Below are positions 54,870 through 64,000 of a stretch of 64,000 nucleotides of DNA, in pieces (the first letter of the stretch is position 1; every line of letters starts with the position of its first letter). Source of the DNA: Simiduia agarivorans SA1 = DSM 21679 (GTDB lineage Bacteria; Pseudomonadota; Gammaproteobacteria; Pseudomonadales; Cellvibrionaceae); assembly GCF_000305785.2 (NCBI RefSeq), contig NC_018868.3:2011001-2075000 (forward strand). The letters run 5' to 3'. A model generated the notes under the pieces. It saw only the letters and a list, made by a program, of their open reading frames with translations, had not been told where the DNA came from and made no database searches. The translations under genes were made by a program, and so were the position numbers.

Positions 54870-56189
54870 GTGGAACAACGCTTCGACATCTACATTACCG
54901 GCAACTTTTCAGAGGGAACTGACCCACAAGCGGCAATCGCCGCCTTTGCCAAAGCCGCCGGTCTCGATACTGACAAAGCACAGCAACTGTTCGACCAGGC
55001 GCCCAGTGCCATCAAGCGCAACGTGGATGAAGCCACGGCAACCAGTTATCAACGCAAGTTGGCCTCGATTGGGATCGAGACAGAATTGCGTGCTGTCGCA
55101 GATTCGACAGAAGCCCCAGCCCTTACCGCCACCGACGAAAGTGACGCCACAGAGTCCGGTGAGCACAAGCAGATTGAGCCGGCAACGGCAGCACTCGACG
55201 ACAACACCGGTCAACGGCGACTGATCAACTTTGTATTTTCCGGCGAAGGCTACGAATACTTTAAAATCTGGATCGTCAATATCCTTCTTACCGCTGTGAC
55301 CATGGGGATTTACGCGCCCTGGGCCAAGGTACGCGACACCCAGTATTTCTACGGTAACACCACGCTGGATGGCGCCAGCTTTGCGTTCACCGCAGATCCG
55401 GTCAAAATGTTGATTGGGCGCTTGATCGCACTGGGATTATTCATCGTCTATATGGTGATGTCAGTGATGCTGCCGCTGGTTACCAGCATACTCAGTATTG
55501 GTTTTATTTTTATCCTGCCGTGGGTGATGGTGAAGTCCATGGCGTTTTATGCCCGTAACACCAGCTACCGCAACATCCGGTTCCGCTTTACCGGCGATTA
55601 TTGGGGCGCCTTTAAAGTCGCCATACTTTGGCCTCTGGCCGGCATGCTGACCCTGACCCTGCTGTTGCCGCTGGCGGTAAAAAAACAGCAGGAGTACATG
55701 ATCAACAACCACAGCTACGGCAACAAGAGTTTCGCATTCGCCACTGATACCTGGAACTACTACCGTATCTTCCTGATCTTTATCGGCATTGTTTTCGTTG
55801 GGGGTATTTTCACCGGCGTGTTTGCCGGCATCGCGCCTGCCATTGCCCCCATAGGCTTATTTGTCGCCTATGTGGGCGCCATTGTGTACATGATGGTGCA
55901 AATGCAAAACCTGGTGATGAACAACTCGTCACTTGCTGAGCACAACTTTGTTTCCGATTATCAGTTCAAATCCTTCGGATTGTTAATGCTGGGTAATTTC
56001 CTGCTCACCATCGTCACGCTGGGTTTCTACATTCCATGGGCAAAAGTGAAACTCGCACACTACGCAGCCAATCACACCCAATTGGATGCCATGGGCGACC
56101 TGGATAAATTTGCCGCCATCAGTCAGCCTGATCCCTCCGCCTTCGGCGAAGAGTTCGGCGATGTATTCGATATGGAGGTGGGCTTTTGA
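54870..56189 (+). CDS. DUF898 (YjgN-like) multi-span membrane protein
   Basis: 439 residues from GTG 54870 (AAGGAAGGA just upstream); the open frame extends further but lacks a start signal there. Residues 1-80 (RFDIYITGNFSEGTDPQAA, IKRNVDEATATSYQRKL) are a soluble module that I recall at the N-terminus of other gammaproteobacterial proteins. Residues 110-420 are two related DUF898 membrane halves, each with an APWAKV or IPWAKVK motif. Function unknown. Its TGA overlaps the TTG start of the next gene. Confidence 0.85.
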   Translation: MEQRFDIYITGNFSEGTDPQAAIAAFAKAAGLDTDKAQQLFDQAPSAIKRNVDEATATSYQRKLASIGIETELRAVADSTEAPALTATDESDATESGEHKQIEPATAALDDNTGQRRLINFVFSGEGYEYFKIWIVNILLTAVTMGIYAPWAKVRDTQYFYGNTTLDGASFAFTADPVKMLIGRLIALGLFIVYMVMSVMLPLVTSILSIGFIFILPWVMVKSMAFYARNTSYRNIRFRFTGDYWGAFKVAILWPLAGMLTLTLLLPLAVKKQQEYMINNHSYGNKSFAFATDTWNYYRIFLIFIGIVFVGGIFTGVFAGIAPAIAPIGLFVAYVGAIVYMMVQMQNLVMNNSSLAEHNFVSDYQFKSFGLLMLGNFLLTIVTLGFYIPWAKVKLAHYAANHTQLDAMGDLDKFAAISQPDPSAFGEEFGDVFDMEVGF

Positions 56190-57247
56190 GCCTGCTGACT
56201 ATCGAGGGGTCCTGGCAGGATGGCGCGTCGAGCGCCGCCTGTCCTGCCCGGTTAGTGGTTACTGAACAGCAGGTTGAACTGACGCCTGCTGGCCAGCCCG
56301 GCTTTACCGCCGCACTGGAAGATATCAGCATTTCCCCCAAGCTCGGCCGTACCCCCCGGTACCTGACCTTCAGCTGTCACCCGGGCCGATTGGAGTGCCA
56401 GGACCATGCCAGCCTCGATGCGTTAGACCAGCGCATCGGCAGTAAGGGCATGCAGCTGATTCACCGGCTGGAAAACCACCTGGGCATGGTGGCTCTCGCC
56501 GCCGTCACCGTATTGTTTATGGGCTTCAGCTATTTCTATTGGGGTATCCCTGCAGCCAGCGATTTGGTGTCCCGCTACCTGCCCGACAATGTCTTGCAGC
56601 AAGCTTCAGATGACACCTTGCTGGTAATGAAAAAGCGCTATTTTGAAACCACAACCTTGCCGGAGGAAACCCAGAATCGCTTGCGTGAAAAGGTTGCCAC
56701 TTACGCGCCGGACTATCCGTTGGACAAACTGCATTTCTTCGCAGCACCCGACATGGGCGCCAACGCCTTCGCCCTGCCCGACGGCACCATTGTGTTTACC
56801 GATGAGATCATTGCCCTGACCGACGGCAATGATGATGAGATGCTGGCGGTTTTCGGCCATGAGCTGGGGCATGTACGTGAGCGCCACGCCTTGCGTCACA
56901 TGCTGCAAAGCTCCGGCATCGCGCTCACCATTGCCCTGATAGGCGGCGATGTGAGCTCGCTTGGCGATATCGTACTCACGCTGCCTGTGGTGTTTACCCA
57001 GCTGTCATTTTCGCGCAAATTCGAACTAGAAGCGGACGCTTACTCTGCTGAGTTTATGCGCAAACACCAACTTGACCCGGAGGCGTTCGCCCGCATCCTC
57101 ACCAAGCTGCATGAAAGCCATGGTGTATGCACGGACGACACTAAAAAAGACGCTGACGACTGCGACAGCACGCCGAAATGGATGGAGTACCTGAGCACCC
57201 ACCCGCATTTAGAAGAACGCATCAAATCGCTTTCTCACCAACATTGA
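56186..57247 (+). CDS. membrane-anchored M48-family metalloprotease
   Basis: 353 residues beginning at TTG 56186, with GGAGG 7 nt upstream and a 4-nt overlap with the DUF898 gene. An N-terminal soluble part (1-95) is followed by one membrane helix (about 101-121) and the protease domain: HELGH (225-229) with the third zinc ligand E282 in FELEADAYSAEF. The layout fits M48C peptidases of the periplasm. Translational coupling to DUF898 suggests a shared job in membrane quality control, which is inference. Confidence 0.9.
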   Translation: MSLLTIEGSWQDGASSAACPARLVVTEQQVELTPAGQPGFTAALEDISISPKLGRTPRYLTFSCHPGRLECQDHASLDALDQRIGSKGMQLIHRLENHLGMVALAAVTVLFMGFSYFYWGIPAASDLVSRYLPDNVLQQASDDTLLVMKKRYFETTTLPEETQNRLREKVATYAPDYPLDKLHFFAAPDMGANAFALPDGTIVFTDEIIALTDGNDDEMLAVFGHELGHVRERHALRHMLQSSGIALTIALIGGDVSSLGDIVLTLPVVFTQLSFSRKFELEADAYSAEFMRKHQLDPEAFARILTKLHESHGVCTDDTKKDADDCDSTPKWMEYLSTHPHLEERIKSLSHQH

Positions 57248-57312
57248 CCGTTGGTTCACTTTAGATATCCGCTGTAATAAGATCCCTATCGAGTCATCGA
57301 TTGGGATCTGCT

Positions 57313-59310
57313 ATGTCTATCCTTCGGTACGCAACCGTCGCCCTGTTGTTGGCACTTTGTCTGCCCTCCCACTTGGCACAGGCCGCATCAACGGCCACAG
57401 CCCCGCACATAAACGTTGCGCTGATCGCCGAAACCGACAGCTATCAGGCGGACCAGCCTCTGTGGGTGGGCGTGCTGTTTGAGCCTGATCCCGAATGGCA
57501 TACCTATTGGCTGAATCCGGGGGACTCCGGGGAACCCCCGGTCATCAATCTGTCCCTGCCGCCAGGCGTCAGCGCGGGTCCCTGGCGCTGGCAAACGCCC
57601 GACGCCATCTCCGTCGCCCACCTGGTGAACTTTGGCTACGGCCGCAATCTGCTGATGACGCAATTAATGATCCCGGGGTCATCAGACGTCCCTTTAACCA
57701 TCGGCGCAGACGTCACATGGCTTGTCTGTAAAGAAGATTGCATCCCGGGCGATGCAGTACTCGAACTCACATTACCGGCCACAGATACCAAACCATCACT
57801 TTCAGTAAACGCCACGGCTTTTCGATGGTCTCGCGCGCAACATTATGAGACTAGAGCGATACCTGCTTATTTTCAGGTCACGGAGCAAACCATCGCATTG
57901 GAATTACCGGCAGGCTTCGCTACTCAATGGCTGTTTTTCCCGTTTCAGAATGATTGGGTCAATCATGCCCTGCGCCCGCAAGCGATGGAACAGGACGGGT
58001 TTACCCGGTTGAGTTTCAACAAGAGTGACGCTTTCTGGGAAACGCCGGTCAAGATGCGTTGGCTGGCCAAACACATTGAAACTGGCGAAGCCTTCAGTTT
58101 CACCGCACTACCGGCAAGTCCCGCGTCAGAGGCTGGCGACCACTGGGTATGGTTTCTCGGCCTGGCGTTTATGGGTGGGCTTATTCTCAACATTATGCCT
58201 TGTGTACTGCCGGTGCTGGCCATCAAGGCGTTTTCGTTGGCACAACACAGCAATCAGCGCTCGCATGGCCACGCCTATGCGGCGGGCGTACTCGTTAGCT
58301 TTTGGGTTTTTGCCTTATTGATAGAGTTTGCTAAAACCTCTGGCGAGTTGCTGGGCTGGGGATTCCAAATGCAATCTCCCGGATTTGTTGCATCACTGAC
58401 GCTGTTGTTTTTTACCCTCGGACTTTGGTTACTGGACGGTTTCAGATTGGGCGGCTCGCTGCAGAATGTTGGCAACGGCCACATCACACAACAGGGTATT
58501 TTTGGCAGTTTCAGTACTGGCTGTCTGGCCGTCCTCGTTGCCACGCCCTGTACCGCGCCGTTTATGGCGGTAGCACTGGGCTATGGCTTACAAGCGAGCA
58601 GCCTGCAGAATCTGCTGATTTTCACTGCACTCGCCATCGGATTTGCTGCACCGCTGTGGGTAATACATCTGAACCCTCAGGTGACGCACTGGCTCCCAAA
58701 ACCCGGACCGTGGATGGAAACCGCGAAACATGGCTTAGCCTTTCCGTTATTCGCCACCAGTATATGGCTGAGTTGGGTTCTGCTCGGGCTGGGTGATCCC
58801 TCGTTGCTGATACTGTGCCTGATCGCGGCACTGATCATCGGCATCGCAGGATACTTAACACGCGCTAGCGGTTACATCCGGGTGTTTGGCACCTTGCTTG
58901 CGCTGTCTGCGTTCATCTTGCTACCGATAGCAACCAGCGAGGTCAATGAAGCACAAGGCGAGCAACCAATTGCCAGTACCGATTCTTTAGCAGCTATCGA
59001 TGCTGCCCGGGCCCAAGGAAAAAGCGTGCTGGTCAATGTCACCGCCGACTGGTGCATAACCTGCAAAGTGAACGAGCAAGTGGCCTTTCAGACTGATGCC
59101 GTGCGAGCACGTCTGGAGCAACCGGATATCGCGTACATAGAAATAGACTGGACCCGCAAAAACCCGGAGATTTTTGCATACTTGCAACGCTTTGGCCGTA
59201 GCGGTGTTCCGCTCTACGTGTATTACCCGGAGAACGGTGATCCACGCGTACTCCCTCAAATCCTCACCCCGGATCTTGTGTTAAGTCACCTGACAGGAGA
59301 AGCACCATGA
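57313..59310 (+). CDS. DsbD/ScsB-like thiol:disulfide interchange protein
   Basis: 665 residues from ATG 57313 (signal peptide about 1-24). The N-terminal periplasmic domain has C139 and C143 (WLVCKEDCIPGD). The CcdA-like membrane core has its two cysteines in NIMPCVLPVL and VATPCTAPFM. The C-terminal thioredoxin domain has W580-C581-I-T-C584. It passes electrons from cytoplasmic thioredoxin to periplasmic partners. The N-terminal type is closer to ScsB than to classical DsbD. Its stop overlaps the redoxin gene by 4 nt. Confidence 0.9.
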   Translation: MSILRYATVALLLALCLPSHLAQAASTATAPHINVALIAETDSYQADQPLWVGVLFEPDPEWHTYWLNPGDSGEPPVINLSLPPGVSAGPWRWQTPDAISVAHLVNFGYGRNLLMTQLMIPGSSDVPLTIGADVTWLVCKEDCIPGDAVLELTLPATDTKPSLSVNATAFRWSRAQHYETRAIPAYFQVTEQTIALELPAGFATQWLFFPFQNDWVNHALRPQAMEQDGFTRLSFNKSDAFWETPVKMRWLAKHIETGEAFSFTALPASPASEAGDHWVWFLGLAFMGGLILNIMPCVLPVLAIKAFSLAQHSNQRSHGHAYAAGVLVSFWVFALLIEFAKTSGELLGWGFQMQSPGFVASLTLLFFTLGLWLLDGFRLGGSLQNVGNGHITQQGIFGSFSTGCLAVLVATPCTAPFMAVALGYGLQASSLQNLLIFTALAIGFAAPLWVIHLNPQVTHWLPKPGPWMETAKHGLAFPLFATSIWLSWVLLGLGDPSLLILCLIAALIIGIAGYLTRASGYIRVFGTLLALSAFILLPIATSEVNEAQGEQPIASTDSLAAIDAARAQGKSVLVNVTADWCITCKVNEQVAFQTDAVRARLEQPDIAYIEIDWTRKNPEIFAYLQRFGRSGVPLYVYYPENGDPRVLPQILTPDLVLSHLTGEAP

Positions 59311-59909
59311 AGAAACTGATTCTACTCATTTGCGCATTTTTCGTTTCCAGTTCATTGGCCTTTGCAAAAGCCGCTATCAATCAACCCGCACCCGATTTCA
59401 CGCTCACCACCAGTCAGGGCGAGTCAGTGAAGTTATCCGACTACAAAGGAAAAACCGTCATCCTCGAATGGACCAACCACCTGTGCCCCTATGTACAAAA
59501 GCATTACGACAGCAACAATATGCAAACCCTGCAAAAGCAGTACACCGAAAAAAATGTTGTATGGCTTTCTATCATTTCATCTGCGCAGGGCAAACAAGGC
59601 TACGTCACTGCAGACGAGGCCAACACACTCACCCAGCAACGGAGCGCGGCACCAACCGCCGTGCTGTTTGACCCGGATGGCACCGTTGGCAAAGCCTACA
59701 ACGCCAAAACAACACCCCACATGTACATCATCGACGCCAATGGAATATTGAAATACCAAGGCGCCATCGACAGCATCAAGTCCACCAACCAGGCCGACAT
59801 ACCCAAAGCAGAAAATTATCTCGTGACCGCGATGAATGCGCTGGAAAAGGGCGAGAAAATACAGCGCCCGGTGACGGCGGCGTATGGGTGTTCGGTTAAA
59901 TATAAGTGA
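59307..59909 (+). CDS. periplasmic redoxin (AhpC/TSA-like)
   Basis: 200 residues with a signal peptide (about 1-20, ending LAFA) and a thioredoxin-fold redoxin domain (INQPAPDFTLTTSQGESVKL). The active site is LCPYVQKHY with a single cysteine (C60), peroxiredoxin-like and without CxxC. A second cysteine lies near the C-terminus (YGCSVKYK). Coupling to the DsbD-like gene suggests that this reductase is its electron donor. The oxidant or target is unknown. Confidence 0.87.
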   Translation: MKKLILLICAFFVSSSLAFAKAAINQPAPDFTLTTSQGESVKLSDYKGKTVILEWTNHLCPYVQKHYDSNNMQTLQKQYTEKNVVWLSIISSAQGKQGYVTADEANTLTQQRSAAPTAVLFDPDGTVGKAYNAKTTPHMYIIDANGILKYQGAIDSIKSTNQADIPKAENYLVTAMNALEKGEKIQRPVTAAYGCSVKYK

Positions 59910-59930
59910 CGGTAGTCTCTGGTCTCTATA

Positions 59931-59972
59931 AACAAAAAGCCCAACCGGGTACCGGTTGGGCTTTTTGTTTTT
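59931..59972. terminator. terminator after the redoxin gene
   Basis: AACAAAAAGCCCAACCGG-GTAC-CCGGTTGGGCTTTTTGTT is an almost perfect inverted repeat with T-runs on both strands, 22 nt after the redoxin stop. Confidence 0.9.
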
Positions 59973-60001
59973 GTTATCGCGTGCAATCTGCAAGCTTGAT
60001 T

Positions 60002-60036
60002 GGTGGGTTACGCTATCGCTCAACCCACCCTACGGG
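60002..60036. repeat. REP-like palindrome in the rRNA-flanking spacer
   Basis: TGGTGGGTT-ACGCTATCGCT-CAACCCACC forms an 8-9 bp stem. Sequences of the type GGTGGGTTNCGC...CAACCCACCC are frequent intergenic repeats in proteobacteria. No other copy occurs in this window, so its repeat nature rests on resemblance. Confidence 0.45.
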
Positions 60037-60108
60037 TATGCACCCTGCTTCCGCCAGCAGCGCAAGCTGCGAGGCGTGGTCTTATTTTCCCAACCCACTA
60101 CTGGCACG

Positions 60109-60122
60109 CTCTCACATGGGGG
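60109..60122 (-). repeat. short 5S rRNA-like fragment (minus sense)
   Basis: CTCTCACATGGGGG matches 13 of 14 bases of the intact 5S gene at 60532-60545, in the same orientation. Alone it could be chance, but two more such fragments lie within 250 bp. Confidence 0.4.
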
Positions 60123-60222
60123 CGGAGCGATGCGCTTAGGCTGCGATTAGCAGCCTGCATTGTGGAGCGCCGGAGGCTATGCCGACGGCCGGACCGCGTC
60201 AGCGGCCCCACAAACAAAAAGC

Positions 60223-60252
60223 GGGTCTCCCTAGGTGGGAGTAGGTCATCAT
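60223..60252 (+). repeat. 5S rRNA 3'-end fragment (plus sense, inverted)
   Basis: GGGTCTCCC-TAGGTGGGAGTAGGTCATC aligns with GGGTCTCCCCATGTGAGAGTAGGACATC of the 5S gene with one gap and about five mismatches, but on the opposite strand. It is followed by the terminator at 60274-60308, as the 3' end of a 5S gene would be. Confidence 0.65.
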
Positions 60253-60273
60253 TTGCCTAAATCCCAGACAAAG

Positions 60274-60308
60274 AAAAACGCCCGACAGGATTACCTATCG
60301 GGCGTTTT
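60274..60308. terminator. bidirectional terminator flanked by 5S fragments
   Basis: AAAAACGCCCGA-CAGGATTACCTA-TCGGGCGTTTT forms a 7-bp GC-rich stem extended by A/T pairs, with T-runs on both strands. A 5S-like fragment points at it from each side. Confidence 0.82.
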
Positions 60309-60331
60309 AATTAGAACGGTTCGCCGGCGCG

Positions 60332-60348
60332 ACTTGACGATGTCCTAC
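60332..60348 (-). repeat. 5S rRNA 3'-end fragment (minus sense)
   Basis: ACTTGACGATGTCCTAC matches the 3' end of the intact 5S gene (60517-60532) over 16 bases in the same orientation. Between it and the functional 5S lie a GC-rich spacer with the palindrome TTGCGAGCA-G-TGCTCGCAA (about 60353-60371) and the terminator at 60473-60504. Confidence 0.65.
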
Positions 60349-60472
60349 ATTGGGTTGCGAGCAGTGCTCGCAATCGCTTCGCGACGCTGGGGCGCCCCTC
60401 CGCCGTGCCTGCGGCACAGGCTGCGTCACATGAGCCTTTGTAGTGAAACTAAAACAACGTATTCTAAAAAAC

Positions 60473-60504
60473 AAAACCCCCGCTGGTGTCCCAGCGGGGG
60501 TTTT
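60473..60504 (-). terminator. rRNA operon terminator
   Basis: On the minus strand AAAACCCCCGCTGG-GACA-CCAGCGGGGGTTTTGTTTTTT forms a 10-bp GC-rich stem plus A/T extension, 12 nt after the 5S gene. It is the first terminator met by rRNA transcripts. Confidence 0.9.
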
Positions 60505-60515
60505 CTTTTTTAGAA

Positions 60516-60632
60516 GCTTGACGATGTCCTACTCTCACATGGGGAGACCCCACACTACCATCGGCGCTAAGTCGTTTCACTACTGAGTTCGGAATGGGAT
60601 CAGGTGGTTCCAACTCGCTATGGTCGTCAAGC
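60516..60632 (-). rRNA. rrf: 5S ribosomal RNA
   Basis: 117 nt on the minus strand. The ends GCTTGAC and GTCAAGC pair to close helix I, and the conserved CCGAACTCAGTAGTGAAACG and GGTAGTGTGGGGTCTCCCC are present. It follows 23S by 163 nt. Exact mature ends are approximate. Confidence 0.95.
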
Positions 60633-60795
60633 AAACTGGTTTGATCTGTGGCTGGTCTTATCTGATATTTCAGGGCCTCATCACACAATCAAATAGGGTT
60701 GTAAATGCAAAGTCTTTGCTGACTGAGACAGATGTTTCTCTCATCTTATCCAGCTTTGTTGAAGGATTAAATCCATACAATCATCTCTGTTATAT

Positions 60796-63679
<2,884 letters not shown>

Positions 63680-63966
63680 ATATAACACAAACGACTGTAT
63701 TGACTTAATCTATCTGATTTTCCAGTTCAAACTCGGTTAAATTCGAACATGGAGTCAATTGCAACAACAAATTTACGCCGGATAAGCATGCTTGAGAAAC
63801 ATACTCATCTCATATATCAGCAATTTATTACAACTTTACATTTACATTTTTAAAGAGCGTCTGGGTAAAACCAGGAAGCTAACTTCGATCGTCTTCCCGA
63901 CAAATCAAAATCAGGTTTCTGATTTCGCGTAGTGAATCAAGCGTTGTTTCAATCACACCAGGTTAA
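63680..63966 (-). promoter_or_regulatory. tRNA-Ala to 23S spacer with boxA-like antitermination site
   Basis: The 287-nt spacer holds no gene. On the minus strand GCTCTTTAAAAAT (about 63858-63846) matches the boxA consensus bound by NusB and S10, as expected before 23S in rRNA operons. The segment next to 23S contributes to its processing stem. Confidence 0.7.
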
Positions 63967-64000
63967 TGGTGGAGCTATGCGGGATCGAACCGCAGACCTC
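63967..64000 (-). tRNA. tRNA-Ala(TGC), 3' part only
   Basis: The last 34 bases of the window, read on the minus strand, give GAGGTCTGCGG-TTCGATC-CCGCATAGCTCCACCA, the variable loop, T-arm, acceptor and CCA of tRNA-Ala(TGC). The anticodon lies outside the window; identity rests on the close match to the 3' end of the E. coli gene and on its place in the 16S-23S spacer. Confidence 0.85.

Overview
The window is chromosomal DNA of a gammaproteobacterium. It shows the classical rpoBC, str, S10 and spc ribosomal clusters joined end to end, the tRNA-tufB-secE-nusG cluster, a hemA-prfA-prmC block, the lolB-ispE-tRNA-Gln-prs-rplY-pth-ychF block and part of an rRNA operon. The mix of Pseudomonas-like order (tRNA-Trp between tufB and secE) with a TonB receptor carrying an EEIVVTAQKR-type N-terminus suggests a marine Cellvibrionales relative. 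The species cannot be named from the sequence alone.

Layout. 1-7.1 kb, minus strand: the start of the spc operon (rpsH is cut by the window edge) and the whole S10 operon, with a strong promoter in front of rpsJ. 7.2-11.8 kb: the str operon (rpsL, rpsG, fusA, tufA) with its own promoter and a terminator after tufA. 11.9-25.3 kb: rpoC, rpoB, rplL, rplJ, rplA, rplK, nusG, secE, tRNA-Trp and a second tuf gene encoding the same protein. 25.3-26.0 kb: tRNA-Thr(GGT), tRNA-Gly, tRNA-Tyr with a partly duplicated 3' end, and tRNA-Thr(TGT). 26.1-30.7 kb: a SPOR-type protein, coaX, birA, alr and ctaA. All of this is on the minus strand.

30.8-37.6 kb, plus strand: a small protein with a type II secretion ATPase N-terminal-like domain, a four-gene MCE/Mla-type lipid transporter and an orphan MASE1-CHASE hybrid histidine kinase. 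37.7-38.8 kb, minus: tRNA-Met and an EamA transporter. 39.0-43.8 kb, plus: a TonB-dependent receptor, an AGMO-like membrane hydroxylase and a DUF2167 protein. 43.9-50.7 kb, minus: ychF, pth, rplY, prs, tRNA-Gln, ispE, lolB and a TPR lipoprotein. 50.9-59.9 kb, plus: hemA-prfA-prmC-moeB, then a DUF898 membrane protein coupled to an M48 protease, and a DsbD-like reductase coupled to a secreted redoxin. 59.9-64 kb: a spacer holding pieces of 5S rRNA genes around a two-way terminator, then 5S, 23S and the 3' end of tRNA-Ala on the minus strand.

Most of the window is information-processing machinery (ribosome, RNA polymerase, elongation factors, tRNAs). Four minus-strand promoters (rpsJ, rpsL, the tRNA cluster, tRNA-Met) share a GC-rich discriminator, which suggests coordinated growth-rate or ppGpp control. 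The accessory parts deal mainly with the envelope: lipid transport, lipoprotein insertion, TonB uptake, thiol redox and membrane proteolysis. I saw no insertion sequence, prophage, CRISPR array or defence island. The most unusual structures are the duplicated tRNA-Tyr 3' end and the 5S rRNA fragments.
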